From the NCBI RefSeq assembly GCF_001889305.1, contig NZ_CP013074.1:372001-436000 (forward strand): DNA of 64,000 bases, read 5' to 3'. The position numbers were made by a program, and so were the translations under genes. Source of the DNA: Dehalococcoides mccartyi. Lineage in GTDB: Bacteria > Chloroflexota > Dehalococcoidia > Dehalococcoidales > Dehalococcoidaceae. Positions 17,645-28,377 of this stretch are shown piece after piece. Below the pieces are notes generated by a model that was given only the letters and a program-made list of their open reading frames with translations, was not told where the DNA came from and ran no database searches. The first letter of the stretch is position 1, and every line of letters starts with the position of its first letter.

Positions 17645-18778
17645 TTATAATTTACCTGCCAGTTCGGTTACTTTGCGGCGTGCCCAGGCATCTGCGGCCA
17701 GAATATCATCCAGAGACGGGCTGGCAACAGACTGATGGGCATCCAGTACTTTGGCTATCAGTTCGGGTATCTGCCCGAAGCTTATTTGTCCCTTCAGGAA
17801 CATCTCAACAGCCACTTCGTCTGCGGCGCACAGTGCTGCCGGATACGTTTTCCCCTCTTCTCCGGCGGATATAGCCAAACCTAAGCAGGGGAATCTGGTC
17901 ATGTCAGGCATTTCAAAGTCCAGCTTGCCCACTTCTGCCCAGTTAAGGCGGGGTAGGGTGTGATTGGTCATTCTTTCCGGGTAGGTTAGAGCATACTGAA
18001 TAGGGAAGCGCATATCCGGTCGTGACAACTGGGCTTTAAGGCTGCCGTCTGCAAACTCCACCATAGAGTGGATAATGCTCTGCGGGTGGATAACCACCTG
18101 AATATTCCGTACTGGCATATCGAACAGCCAGCGGGCTTCTATTATCTCCAGTCCTTTGTTCATTAGGCTGGCTGAGTCTATGGTAACCTTAACCCCCATT
18201 TTCCACGAGGGATGCCTGAGTGCCTGTTCGGGGGTGACTTTATCTATTTCGTCTTTAGTTAAGGAACGGAAAGGCCCGCCTGAGGCGGTCAGGATAATCC
18301 GGGCGGGGGGCGTGACCTCGCCTGATAAACACTGCCAGATAGCGCTATGTTCACTGTCTACCGGCAGTATTTTAGCTTTGTTTTCCCGTGCGGTGGCGGT
18401 TACTATCTCTCCGGCGGAAACGAGGGATTCCTTGTTGGCCAAAGCTATTACCTTGCCGGTTCTGGCGGCGGCAAGCACCGGCTGTAAACCGGTACTGCCG
18501 GGTGCGGCCACTACTATTACGTCTGCTTCAGGCAGGGAGGCCATTTCCTCCATGGGGATAAAACGGGCGGTACAGGCATTAGTATCATGGCAGTTTTGGC
18601 AGTAGATGTATTCAGGGCGGAATTCGCTCGCCTGTTCTTTCAGCAGGTTTATGTTTGAGCCGCCGGCCAGCCCCAGCACCTTAAATCGGTCTGGCAACGA
18701 ACGGATAACTTCCAGAGTCTGGCGGCCGATAGAACCGGTAGACCCCAGTATGACGATTTTCTTTATTGAATGAACCAT
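17645..18778 (-). CDS. dxr: 1-deoxy-D-xylulose 5-phosphate reductoisomerase
   Basis: Dxr catalyses the committed NADPH-dependent step of the MEP pathway. Its 377 residues start with the nucleotide-binding GSTGSIGRQTLEVI and include the substrate/metal region LPVDSEHSAIWQCL. Downstream are TASGGPFR, HPSWKMGVKVTIDSASLMNKGLE and IHPQSIIHSMVEF. The start codon overlaps the end of cdsA by 16 bases, indicating translational coupling. Confidence 0.97.
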   Translation of the reverse strand: MVHSIKKIVILGSTGSIGRQTLEVIRSLPDRFKVLGLAGGSNINLLKEQASEFRPEYIYCQNCHDTNACTARFIPMEEMASLPEADVIVVAAPGSTGLQPVLAAARTGKVIALANKESLVSAGEIVTATARENKAKILPVDSEHSAIWQCLSGEVTPPARIILTASGGPFRSLTKDEIDKVTPEQALRHPSWKMGVKVTIDSASLMNKGLEIIEARWLFDMPVRNIQVVIHPQSIIHSMVEFADGSLKAQLSRPDMRFPIQYALTYPERMTNHTLPRLNWAEVGKLDFEMPDMTRFPCLGLAISAGEEGKTYPAALCAADEVAVEMFLKGQISFGQIPELIAKVLDAHQSVASPSLDDILAADAWARRKVTELAGKL

Positions 18779-19566
18779 ATTACGTAGTAGTATACCACTA
18801 TACCGGTAAAAAGCAGGCTGTCCAGGCGGTCCATTATTCCGCCGTGTCCGGGTATCAGATTCCCGGAATCCTTGCAGTGCATATTGCGCTTAAACAGGGA
18901 TTCAGCAATATCACCGGTTTGTCCGGCTACGCTGACCAAAAGACCTATCAGCATGGATATAAACATACTTATAGGTAGTCCCAGCAAGTCAGCAAAGATC
19001 GGAGCTACTATAATGCTGAACACCGCACCGCCTATAGCCCCTTGCCAGCTTTTGTTGGGGCTTATGGAAGGTGCCATTTTTTGCTTGCCGAAACGGCTGC
19101 CAATGAAAAAGGCCATGGTATCAGTGGCGGAAGTGAGTATCAGCGTCCAGAGCACCCATTCACGTCCCATAGGCAATTCGCGCAGGGCTACCCAGAAACT
19201 GGAGAGCAGACCGATATAGATTACCCCGGATAGTGTCCAAGCCCAGCGGGGAAAGGCGTCTGTGCGGTCTTTAAGTGTCAGCAGGTATATGAGTGAGGTC
19301 AGGCTGAAAGAGCCCAGCAGAAATGGCAAAATGCCTTCTATCTGCAGGTGAGGGCTGATTACGATAAGCATACCCCAGAAGATACCCAGCGCCTTGAACG
19401 GCTGGGACTTAAGGTATACGGTTACGGCATTGTAAAATTCATTTAAAGCCAGGGCTACTACTACTGCCATAGCCAGCGTAAGCCAGGCTATAGGCTGGTC
19501 AATCCAGATAACTGCTAAGGCAATAATGGCCAGCAGGCAGCCGCTTAAAACTCGTTTTTTAAGCAT
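18763..19566 (-). CDS. cdsA: Phosphatidate cytidylyltransferase
   Basis: CdsA makes CDP-diacylglycerol, the precursor of phospholipids. The 267-residue polytopic membrane protein ends with the family signature region, here SGNLIPGHGGIMDRLDSLL, which contains the essential acidic residues. The middle holds FIGSRFGKQKMAPSISPNKSW, also characteristic. It lies between uppS (3-base gap) and dxr (overlap) in the conserved order. Confidence 0.95.
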   Translation of the reverse strand: MLKKRVLSGCLLAIIALAVIWIDQPIAWLTLAMAVVVALALNEFYNAVTVYLKSQPFKALGIFWGMLIVISPHLQIEGILPFLLGSFSLTSLIYLLTLKDRTDAFPRWAWTLSGVIYIGLLSSFWVALRELPMGREWVLWTLILTSATDTMAFFIGSRFGKQKMAPSISPNKSWQGAIGGAVFSIIVAPIFADLLGLPISMFISMLIGLLVSVAGQTGDIAESLFKRNMHCKDSGNLIPGHGGIMDRLDSLLFTGIVVYYYVIWFIQ

Positions 19567-19569
19567 GAT

Positions 19570-20280
19570 TTACAAACCACCGAAACGTCTCTGTCGCTGA
19601 TTAAAGGCAGAGATAGCTTTATCAATTTCTTTTTCGCCGAAATCCGGCCACATTACTTCTGAAAAATACAGCTCGCTGTAGGCAGATTGCCAAATGAGAA
19701 AATTGGAAAGCCGTATTTCGCCGCCGGTGCGGATAACTAAATCAGCTTCCGGAATGTCTGCGGTGTACAGGTAGCGGGCAAATACATCTTCGGTTATTTT
19801 ATCAACAGCTATTCCGTCTTTAACCAGACCTTTTACCGCCTGAATGATTTCATCACGCCCGCCGTAGTCAAATGCCAGACAGAGTGTCAGGCCGGTATTT
19901 TGGCTGGTGGCTGAGAGCACACCCTCCAGTTTATGCCTGAGTATTGCGGGCAGTTTATCCAGATGCCCCAGATGCCGTAAGCGGACATTATTTTCCACCA
20001 GCTCCGGAATATAAGATGACATAACGTCATTTACCAGCCCGAAAAGTCCTTTTATTTCAGCATCGGGGCGTTTCCAGTTCTCGGTGGAAAAGCTGTATAG
20101 GGTGACATATTTGATCCCCAGTGAGTTCAAGTGGCGGATAACCAGTCTGGCATTTTCAAGACCGGCTTTATGTCCGTCTATGCGGCTAAGGCCGCGGCGT
20201 TCTGCCCAGCGGCCGTTTCCGTCCATTATTATTGCGATGTGGTTTGGAGGGGTATTATTTATTGTAACTGTTGTGTCCAA
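19570..20280 (-). CDS. uppS: Isoprenyl (undecaprenyl-type) diphosphate synthase
   Basis: This cis-prenyltransferase elongates farnesyl diphosphate to the lipid carrier. The signature HIAIIMDGNGRWAERRG is at residues 15-31 with the catalytic Asp, followed by GHKAGLENARLVIRH and the C-terminal RTGGEIRLSNFLIWQ and YSELYFSEVMWPDF. The length of 236 is normal. Dehalococcoides-type cells are reported to lack a peptidoglycan wall, so the product may serve other glycosylation or quinone-like uses; that is inference. Confidence 0.95.
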   Translation of the reverse strand: MDTTVTINNTPPNHIAIIMDGNGRWAERRGLSRIDGHKAGLENARLVIRHLNSLGIKYVTLYSFSTENWKRPDAEIKGLFGLVNDVMSSYIPELVENNVRLRHLGHLDKLPAILRHKLEGVLSATSQNTGLTLCLAFDYGGRDEIIQAVKGLVKDGIAVDKITEDVFARYLYTADIPEADLVIRTGGEIRLSNFLIWQSAYSELYFSEVMWPDFGEKEIDKAISAFNQRQRRFGGL

Positions 20281-20345
20281 GATAAAAACCTCTACCGCAA
20301 CAGGGGGTTGCCGGACTATCCTTGAGTTTGCCGGGGAATGAAAGG

Positions 20346-20903
20346 CTAAACTTGCTTTAATTCAGTTTCTTTATCAGCACCCAGCTTGTCGGCCTTGGCA
20401 ATAAAGCTGTCCGTGATCTTCTGAAGCTGGTCAGAGCCACGTTTCAGGTCGTCCTGAGAGATTTCCTTGGCTTTTTCCAGTTTCTTCATTTCATCCATAG
20501 CATCACGGCGGACGTTTCTCATAGCTATTTTGTCTTCTTCCAGCCGCTTATTAACCATTTTAATCATTTCCTGGCGGCGTTCTTCAGACAGGGGAGGAAT
20601 ATTCAGGCGGATAATATTGCCGTCGTTGTTGGGCATAAGGCCCAAATCAGATTTCATAATAGCTTTTTCAATAGCTGAAAGGCAGCTCTTGTCCCATGGC
20701 TGGATAGTAATATAACGGGGGTCAGGGGCAGAGATGCCGGCCAGATGATTGATAGGGGTGGGTACGCCTGCGTACTCTACTCTGATATGCTCAACCAGAG
20801 CCGGTGACGAACGCCCGGTGCGTATGCCGGAGAGTTCCTGCGAGAGCACATCAAGTGAAGCAGCCATCTTTTTTTCAGATTTTTGTAAAATTTCATTTAT
20901 CAT
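20346..20903 (-). CDS. frr: Ribosome recycling factor
   Basis: RRF splits post-termination ribosomes with EF-G. The 185 residues match the family length and begin with a long helix (MINEILQKSEKKMAASLDVLSQELSGIRTGRSSP broken across helix 1). PWDKSCLSAIEKAIMKSDLGLMP comes next, and the end is a charged helical bundle. The gene starts one base after pyrH ends, the usual pairing. Confidence 0.97.
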   Translation of the reverse strand: MINEILQKSEKKMAASLDVLSQELSGIRTGRSSPALVEHIRVEYAGVPTPINHLAGISAPDPRYITIQPWDKSCLSAIEKAIMKSDLGLMPNNDGNIIRLNIPPLSEERRQEMIKMVNKRLEEDKIAMRNVRRDAMDEMKKLEKAKEISQDDLKRGSDQLQKITDSFIAKADKLGADKETELKQV

Positions 20904-20904
20904 A

Positions 20905-22148
<1,244 letters not shown>

Positions 22149-22172
22149 TTTATTAACTCCAGTGTTTATTAT

Positions 22173-22910
22173 TTAACCGGCAGTTTCAGCCTGAGCTTCA
22201 CCGGTGGTTTCAACTTCGGTAACCTTCAAAGCATTCTGGGCTTCGATAACGGAATCAGCCATTTTGGAGCAAATGAGTTTGATAGCCCGCATAGCGTCAT
22301 CATTAGAAGGGATGGGGTAGTCAACTTCGTCGGGGTTGCAGTTGGTATCAACCATAGCCACCAGAGGAACGCCCATACGTTTGGCTTCAGCCATAGCAAT
22401 CTTTTCTTTAGTGGGGTCTACCACAAAGATTACATCCGGTAAGCGGGTCATTTCTTTGAAGCCGCCCATAGTGCGGTTCAGACGGGCAATTTCCTCAGCC
22501 AGTTTCTGAGCTTCTTTTTTGGGCAGACGGTTAAAATCACCCCTGGCCTGCTGGTCTTCCAGCCGTACCAGATAATCAATCCGTGACTGAATGGAGTGGA
22601 AATTGGTTAAAATACCACCTGTCCAGCGCTGATTGATAAAATACATGCCGCATCTCTTGGCTTCTTCAGCCAAAATTTCCTGGGCCTGTTTTTTGGTACC
22701 AACAAAAAGAACCTTACCGCCATCACTGACAACCTGGTTAATGTAATTACAGGCTTTGTCCAGCATGACCACGGTCTTTTCAAGGTCAATAATGTGAATA
22801 CCGTTGCGTTTGGTGAAGATATATTTCTTCATCCGCGGATGCCAGCGGCTGGTCTGGTGACCAAAATGCGCCCCGGCTTCCAGAAGCTCTTTGATGTTTG
22901 TAGTTGGCAA
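22173..22910 (-). CDS. rpsB: 30S ribosomal protein S2
   Basis: S2 binds the head-body junction of the 30S subunit. The 245 residues include the standard start ([24 protein letters not shown]), [13 protein letters not shown] and [14 protein letters not shown], and end in an acidic Ala/Glu tail. The start codon is TTG (22908-22910), seven bases after a strong GGAGGGG; no ATG lies near. It is the first gene of the ten-gene minus-strand block. Confidence 0.97.
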   Translation of the reverse strand: MPTTNIKELLEAGAHFGHQTSRWHPRMKKYIFTKRNGIHIIDLEKTVVMLDKACNYINQVVSDGGKVLFVGTKKQAQEILAEEAKRCGMYFINQRWTGGILTNFHSIQSRIDYLVRLEDQQARGDFNRLPKKEAQKLAEEIARLNRTMGGFKEMTRLPDVIFVVDPTKEKIAMAEAKRMGVPLVAMVDTNCNPDEVDYPIPSNDDAMRAIKLICSKMADSVIEAQNALKVTEVETTGEAQAETAG

Positions 22911-22976
22911 GCTCTATCCCCTCCTAGTTAGTTAAAAAACCATTTAATAGCTATATTTACATGATGATAACACAGA

Positions 22977-23005
22977 AGTATAACACAAGCCTAATTAGCC
23001 AGCAA
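22977..23005 (-). promoter_or_regulatory. Promoter of the rpsB operon
   Basis: On the minus strand, TTGCTG and TATACT are 17 bases apart, leaving a leader of about 60 bases. The -35 lies inside an imperfect inverted repeat (GCCTGATTAGC with GCTAATTAGGC, 22990-23027). The repeat could be the end of the purQ transcript or an operator. Confidence 0.6.
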
Positions 23006-23095
23006 CACCGCTTTCGCTAATCAGGCATTTAAAAGCTGTGCCTGATGTAATGTATTTATTACAAAAAATAAATAAAACGGCTATATTTTGCGGCT

Positions 23096-23863
23096 TTAGA
23101 CTTGGCGTACCCACTTTACGGCATTGGTAAATATTTTCAGCCCGTCGCCTTCTTTTTTCAAACCTTCCGCCGGCCAGCGCGGGTGCTGGCTGCCCCGGAC
23201 AAAACGCTCAGGATGGGGCATGAGGGCAAATATCCGCCCGCTTTCGTCTGCTATGCCGGCAATATCCATCAGGGTGCCGGCCGGATTAGCCGGGTAGGGG
23301 GCGTTGCGTTTGCCGGCTTTGTCGGTATAGTAAACCACCGAATTCAGCTTGTTTATTACTTCAGGGCTGCCCAGCAGTTTGCCTTCGCCGTGGGCTACCG
23401 GCAGATACAGGCGGTCTATACCCTGGGTGAACACGCAGGTGGAAAAAGGATTTACCGAAAGGTATGTCCAGCGGCACTCAAAACGGCCTGAGTTGTTGTC
23501 TGTCAGGGTTATTTTCTGCCCGTCTTTCATGGGGCCCGGCAGTATACCGGTCTTGACCAGTGCCTGAAAGCCGTTGCAGATACCTATAATAAGCCCGCCG
23601 CTTTCGTGAAAACGGTTTATTTTTTCACCCAGTTTCAGGCGCACTTCATTAGCCAGTACCCGTCCCGCCCCCAGGTCATCACCATAACCGAAGCCGCCGG
23701 GAAAAGCCATTATCTGAAATTCGGCTAAGCGTGAAGGCTTTGCCAGAAGTTCGTTTATATGTACCATCTCTGTCTCGGAACCGGCCAGCTCAAAGGCATA
23801 AGATGTTTCAGCATCACAGTTAGTACCGGGTGTGCGGAGTATCAGGGTTTTTACTTTACTCAT
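23096..23863 (-). CDS. purQ: Phosphoribosylformylglycinamidine synthase, glutaminase subunit
   Basis: PurQ supplies ammonia from glutamine to PurL in the fourth step of purine synthesis. The class I amidotransferase fold shows the nucleophile Cys in GGLIIGICNGFQALVKTG, FPGGFGYGDDLGAGRV as the N-terminal signature and the His/Glu pair in ALMPHPERFV. The 255 residues fit the separate PurQ of the multi-subunit system. The gene follows purL by six bases. Confidence 0.97.
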   Translation of the reverse strand: MSKVKTLILRTPGTNCDAETSYAFELAGSETEMVHINELLAKPSRLAEFQIMAFPGGFGYGDDLGAGRVLANEVRLKLGEKINRFHESGGLIIGICNGFQALVKTGILPGPMKDGQKITLTDNNSGRFECRWTYLSVNPFSTCVFTQGIDRLYLPVAHGEGKLLGSPEVINKLNSVVYYTDKAGKRNAPYPANPAGTLMDIAGIADESGRIFALMPHPERFVRGSQHPRWPAEGLKKEGDGLKIFTNAVKWVRQV

Positions 23864-23869
23864 TTCTAC

Positions 23870-26731
23870 CTACCAGCGCATTGGCCTTTGCCAGGCCTCT
23901 TTCAGTTCGCTAACCGGAGTGTTCAAAAGAATATCAGTGCCGTTACACCCGGTTATGTACAACCGGTTTTCAGCAGTAACCTCTCCAATCAGCCCGAAGT
24001 CACTCGCCTGCATCAGCTTTTCAAATTCGGCCTTATGTTCGGGGGATACTTCTGCCAGAAAACGGCTGTTAGACTCTGAAAAGAGTATATAATCTTCCCG
24101 CGCTATCTTTTCAGAAAGAGGTACATCTGCCAGACGTATGTTTGCACCCAGTTTGCCGCTGAACGCCATTTCAGCCGCCGCAATTCCCAGCCCGCCTTCG
24201 GATAGGTCATGGCAGGCAGCTACCAGCCCTTTGGCGGTAGCGGAAGAAAGGGCCTGCATATTTTCTTTGGCGCGCTTGGCATTTACGGCAGGAGCACGGT
24301 TACCTATGAATCCATGGTTTTTGAAGTAATGGGAGCCGCCCAGTTCTTCGGCGGTTTTCCCCACAATATAAATAAGGTTTCCGGATTTTTTAAAATCCAT
24401 ACTGACGGCCTTATCACCGTCTTCCATTACCCCTATGGCGGAAATAAGCAGGGTGTGGGGAATGGTAATCAGTTTATCTTCATAACGGAATTCGTTATTC
24501 AGGCTGTCTTTGCCCGAAATAAAGGGGGTTTCAAAGACCAGGGAAAGGTCATGGCAGGCCTGACAGGCGCGCACCAAATCCCCCAGGCTTTCAGGACGGC
24601 TGGCGTTGCCCCAGCTGAAGTTATCCAGCAGGGCTACCCTATCAAGGTTGCCGCCTACCGCAATAATCTGCCTTAGGGCTTCGTCTATAGCGGATGCGGC
24701 CATATTATAGGCATCTACGTCAGCGTAGCTGGGGTTAATGCCGTTTGATATTACTACCGCTTTCTTTGAGCCAAGCACCGGGCGGATAACGGCGGCATCA
24801 CCCGGCCCGTCATTTTCAGCCCCAGCCATGGCCTTAAGGACACTTCCGCCCTGAACTTCATGGTCATACTGGCGGATTATCCACTCCCGGCTGCACACAT
24901 TCCAGTGGGAAAGTATATTTTTAAGCTCGGTTTCAATATCTTTCGGGCAGTCAAAATTAGCTTCGGGGTGGTGGTGTTTATGGCGGGTGGCACTTAACTC
25001 CAGTTGCGGCCGCCCGTGATGCAGGAAGTCCATCTGCAAATCAGCCACTGGATTGTCTTCGTAAAAAAGCTTGAGGCGGCGGTCACTGCTGAATTCGCCT
25101 ATGACCGATGCTTCTACCCCTTCGCTTTCAAAGAGTGACATAATCTCACCCAGTTTTTCTTTTTTAACTGCCAGCAGCATCCGTTCCTGGCTTTCGGATA
25201 TCCATATTTCAGAGTAAGTTAGGCCGGAGTACTTCAAGGGTACTTTATCCAGATAGACTTTTACCCCGGTAGATTCGGCCATTTCACCTATGGCAGAGCT
25301 TAAACCCCCGCCGCCGCAGTCTGTAATTCGTACAAACAGCTCACGGTCACGGGCGGCAAGCAGGGTATCTAGCATGCGCTTTTCCACAATGGGGTTGCCT
25401 ATCTGGACGGCGGTAAAAGACAGCTCGGTTGAGCGGTCATTCAGTTCTCCGGAGGCAAAGGTCACACCGTGTATGCCGTCACGGCCGGTACGCCCGCCAA
25501 TCAGCACCACCAAATCACCTGCAGACTGCTTGCCCGGCAGGGCATATTTTTTGGGTATAAGGCCTATAGTACCGCAGTAAACCAGCGGGTTTGCGGTATA
25601 GCGTTCATCAAAAATGACAGCCCCGTTAACCGTGGGTATGCCCATACGGTTGCCGTAATCTGCCACGCCGGAGCGCACTCCTTTGAAAACGCGGCGGGGA
25701 TGTAGTACTCCCGGGGGGAGTTTATTTTCGGGTAGATCAGGCTGGCCGAAACAGAATACATCTGTGTTGGCAATGGGTTTGGCGGCAAGTCCCGTGCCCA
25801 GTATGTCACGGATTACCCCGCCAATGCCGGTGGCAGCACCGCCGTATGGCTCAACCGCTGACGGGTGATTATGGGTTTCAGCCTTAAAGCAGACTCCCCA
25901 GTTGTCATCAAACTCTATCACGCCGGAGTTATCTACAAAAACAGATAAGCACCAGGGTTTGTTAAGCTCAGCGGTGGCTTTGGCTATAGTCTGCTTCAGC
26001 AGGTTATTTATAATCTGGCCGTCATAATCCAGGGTGGCTTTAAAGGTTTTATGGCAGCAGTGTTCGCTCCATGTCTGGGCCAGGGTTTCCAGTTCGGCAT
26101 CAGTGGGTGCCCGCCCCAATTTCAGGTAATGTTCATAAATAGCCGAAAGTTCCTGATGGCTCAGGCTGAACTCCTTGCCCAGTGAGGCCATGTTGTCTTT
26201 CAGCTTTTCGGCCAGCAGGTCAATTTTCCTCAGTTTAAAAGTATACTGCGGGTTAGGGGGGAAGGGGTTTGAACCGCTCTTAACCACGTGCTGGACGATG
26301 GGATTTATAAGCAGTTTATTGCCGATGGTTTTCAGTTCATCAGCCGAAATCTCCCCCTTAAGCAGGTAGCGTTTAGCTGTTCTGGCGGCAGTTACGCCCT
26401 TTATACCCAAATCAGAAATGGCTTTGAGTATAGTTTCCTGAACCGGGTCGGTTACCCCGGCGTTATAGGTAACTTCTATAGCCGAAAAGCCGTCAGCTTC
26501 CGCCTGCGGGCAGTCAGCGTCATATTTAAAGGTCTGGATTATTTTATCTGAAAGAAGCTCCTCAGAAATGGTCATGACTTCACTGTCTGAAAGCTGTCCC
26601 TCCAGCCAGAAAACGTCTATTACCCGTACTTCGGCAACTGAGGTAATACCAAGGTCTTGTATATCACGGCAAACACCGTTACCTCTGGGATCTGGCCACT
26701 CCGGTTTCAGGGAGACTTCTATTCTATGCAC
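23870..26731 (-). CDS. purL: PurS-PurS-PurL fusion, FGAM synthase large subunit
   Basis: This enzyme converts FGAR to FGAM. At 953 residues it is about 200 longer than a usual small-type PurL. The extra N-terminus holds two PurS-like repeats: one at about 1-80 (HRIEVSLKPEWPDPRGNGVCRDIQDLGI) and one at about 85-155 (AIEVTYNAGVTDPVQETILKAISDLGI). The PurL core follows, with TWSEHCCHKTFKA, KAETHNHPSAVEPYGGAATG and the downstream ATP-binding region. No separate purS is seen nearby, so the fusion probably replaces the PurS dimer. purQ follows and pdxS precedes it, each within a few bases. Confidence 0.95.
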   Translation of the reverse strand: MHRIEVSLKPEWPDPRGNGVCRDIQDLGITSVAEVRVIDVFWLEGQLSDSEVMTISEELLSDKIIQTFKYDADCPQAEADGFSAIEVTYNAGVTDPVQETILKAISDLGIKGVTAARTAKRYLLKGEISADELKTIGNKLLINPIVQHVVKSGSNPFPPNPQYTFKLRKIDLLAEKLKDNMASLGKEFSLSHQELSAIYEHYLKLGRAPTDAELETLAQTWSEHCCHKTFKATLDYDGQIINNLLKQTIAKATAELNKPWCLSVFVDNSGVIEFDDNWGVCFKAETHNHPSAVEPYGGAATGIGGVIRDILGTGLAAKPIANTDVFCFGQPDLPENKLPPGVLHPRRVFKGVRSGVADYGNRMGIPTVNGAVIFDERYTANPLVYCGTIGLIPKKYALPGKQSAGDLVVLIGGRTGRDGIHGVTFASGELNDRSTELSFTAVQIGNPIVEKRMLDTLLAARDRELFVRITDCGGGGLSSAIGEMAESTGVKVYLDKVPLKYSGLTYSEIWISESQERMLLAVKKEKLGEIMSLFESEGVEASVIGEFSSDRRLKLFYEDNPVADLQMDFLHHGRPQLELSATRHKHHHPEANFDCPKDIETELKNILSHWNVCSREWIIRQYDHEVQGGSVLKAMAGAENDGPGDAAVIRPVLGSKKAVVISNGINPSYADVDAYNMAASAIDEALRQIIAVGGNLDRVALLDNFSWGNASRPESLGDLVRACQACHDLSLVFETPFISGKDSLNNEFRYEDKLITIPHTLLISAIGVMEDGDKAVSMDFKKSGNLIYIVGKTAEELGGSHYFKNHGFIGNRAPAVNAKRAKENMQALSSATAKGLVAACHDLSEGGLGIAAAEMAFSGKLGANIRLADVPLSEKIAREDYILFSESNSRFLAEVSPEHKAEFEKLMQASDFGLIGEVTAENRLYITGCNGTDILLNTPVSELKEAWQRPMRW

Positions 26732-26734
26732 TTT

Positions 26735-27616
26735 TTACCAGCCCCTTTGGGAAATCAGCTTGTCGGGTTCTATCTGTTTTATATCCAGACCAGGCATGGC
26801 ATCACCCAGCCCTTTGGATATTTCGGCCAGTACTTTGGCATCTTTATAGTGGGTTACTGCCTTTACTACGGCTTTGGCCATAGCTGCGGGGTTTGATGAT
26901 TTGAATATACCCGAACCTACAAATACCCCGTCCGCCCCCAGCTGCATCATAAGGGCTGCATCAGCCGGGGTAGCTACTCCGCCGGCGGCAAAGTTTACTA
27001 CCGGCAGTTTACCTGTTTTGTGAAGTTCAATCACCAGTTCCAGGGGTGCATTTATCTCTTTAGCATAGGCGGAAAGTTCGTCAGCAGACATGGATTGTAC
27101 ACGCCTGACAGAGCCCATAACGGAACGCATGTGGCGCACTGCTTCCACAATGTTGCCGGTGCCGGCCTCACCCTTGGTGCGTATCATAGCTGCGCCTTCG
27201 CCAATCCGCCTTAAGGCCTCGCCCAAATCACGGCAGCCGCAAACGAAGGGGACTTTAAAATCATGTTTCCAGACGTGGAAATTTTCATCAGCCGGGGTAA
27301 GTACCTCGGACTCATCAATGTAGTCAACCCCCATGGATTCCAGTATCTGGGCTTCTACGAAATGACCAATACGGCATTTGGCCATAACAGGTATGCTGAC
27401 TACTTTCATAATCTGCTCGATAATAGTGGGGTCTGCCATGCGTGCAACGCCGCCGGCCGCCCTTATATCCGAAGGTACGCGCTCTAAAGCCATAACGGCG
27501 CAGGCGCCTGCTTCTTCCGCTATTTTAGCCTGTTCGGGGGTGGTTACATCCATAATCACCCCGCCTTTTAGCATTTGGGCCAGGCCAGATTTTACTTTAA
27601 AAGTACCGGTTTCCAT
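26735..27616 (-). CDS. pdxS: Pyridoxal 5'-phosphate synthase lyase subunit
   Basis: PdxS builds PLP from ribose 5-phosphate, glyceraldehyde 3-phosphate and ammonia. The 293 residues are highly typical: [20 protein letters not shown] at the start, [19 protein letters not shown], then [19 protein letters not shown] with the catalytic Lys. The end has [16 protein letters not shown]. The partner glutaminase PdxT is not adjacent; the next genes are purL and purQ. It begins the operon under a promoter at 27663-27691. Confidence 0.97.
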   Translation of the reverse strand: METGTFKVKSGLAQMLKGGVIMDVTTPEQAKIAEEAGACAVMALERVPSDIRAAGGVARMADPTIIEQIMKVVSIPVMAKCRIGHFVEAQILESMGVDYIDESEVLTPADENFHVWKHDFKVPFVCGCRDLGEALRRIGEGAAMIRTKGEAGTGNIVEAVRHMRSVMGSVRRVQSMSADELSAYAKEINAPLELVIELHKTGKLPVVNFAAGGVATPADAALMMQLGADGVFVGSGIFKSSNPAAMAKAVVKAVTHYKDAKVLAEISKGLGDAMPGLDIKQIEPDKLISQRGW

Positions 27617-27662
27617 ATCTAATCTCCCCTGAGGGCTCTTCCGCCCTGTCCTATTCGGCTAT

Positions 27663-27691
27663 ATTCTACTATTTATGCTCCTTTGGGGCAA
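27663..27691 (-). promoter_or_regulatory. Promoter of pdxS-purL-purQ
   Basis: On the minus strand, TTGCCC and TAGAAT are 17 bases apart, about 47 bases before the pdxS ATG. No purine-type riboswitch signature is visible in the short leader. Confidence 0.5.
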
Positions 27692-27746
27692 ACATAATTG
27701 CATATTATTACAGCATCTGTCTGTTAATATGGTACTGTCTTTGTGC

Positions 27747-27752
27747 TATACT
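27747..27752 (+). promoter_or_regulatory. Extended -10 promoter for the Rieske-like gene
   Basis: TATACT is preceded by TG one base upstream (TGCTATACT), a typical extended -10 that can work without a good -35. It lies 47 bases before the chosen GTG start. Confidence 0.45.
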
Positions 27753-27799
27753 TTTGTAATCAAACGAGGAATTTTTAAAGTGAAAACAGGGAGGATTTG

Positions 27800-28198
27800 G
27801 TGAATATTTTCAAAGCTATAATGGGTAAATGTGATACCGCACCGTTAGCTGATGATGTTTGGAGTTTGATGGATAGCCAGATTACCCTTGATTTGGCAAA
27901 AGCTCCGGCACTATCTGAAAAGGGCGGGGCTGGTTATATGGCGGGCAAGGGGCTTGCCAAACCGGTGCTGGTAGTGCGCGGGCAGGATAACAATCTTTAT
28001 GCTTATGAAAATGCCTGTCCCCATGGCGGACGCAAAATTGACCCCGTGGAGGGTGAATCCAGACTCCGCTGCTGCAGTGTAAACCACTCTACTTTTGATT
28101 ATAACGGCAAGGTTCTTTCCGGACCTGCCCAGCATAAGCATGAACTACGGCGGTTGCTTACCAGCCAGGCTGACGGTAAACTACTTATCAGTGTTTAG
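27800..28198 (+). CDS. Rieske-like [2Fe-2S] domain protein with altered second ligand box
   Basis: This 132-residue protein is essentially one Rieske domain with a 45-residue N-terminal lead. Box I is canonical (ACPHGGRKID, Cys-x-His). Box II reads RCCSVNHSTFD: aligned on the Cys and on the following Phe-Asp, Asn takes the usual His place and His is one residue later. Such domains pass electrons or serve as ferredoxins for oxygenases; with no oxygenase partner here the role is unknown. GTG 27800 follows GGGAGG; a TTG one codon earlier is the alternative. Confidence 0.75.
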   Translation: MNIFKAIMGKCDTAPLADDVWSLMDSQITLDLAKAPALSEKGGAGYMAGKGLAKPVLVVRGQDNNLYAYENACPHGGRKIDPVEGESRLRCCSVNHSTFDYNGKVLSGPAQHKHELRRLLTSQADGKLLISV

Positions 28199-28274
28199 TA
28201 TCTGGGTTTAAAGAATTCTGCGGAACTGCTGTCGGTAGTGACGGAAATATCCGTTATGCTATACTATTGCCTGC

Positions 28275-28349
28275 GCCAGCGTGGCTCAGAGGTAGAGCAG
28301 CGGTTTCGTAAACCGCCGGTCGGAGGTTCGAATCCTCTCGCTGGCTCCA
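28275..28349 (+). tRNA. tRNA-Thr (anticodon CGT)
   Basis: The full cloverleaf is visible. The acceptor GCCAGCG pairs with CGCTGGC, the D-arm is GCTCAGAGGTAGAGC, the anticodon loop is TTCGTAA and the T-arm is GGAGGTTCGAATCCTC. The 3' CCA is encoded. A -10-like TATACT lies at 28260-28265. Confidence 0.96.
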
Positions 28350-28377
28350 TTTATTTATGACGAGGTACGAAGCGATA

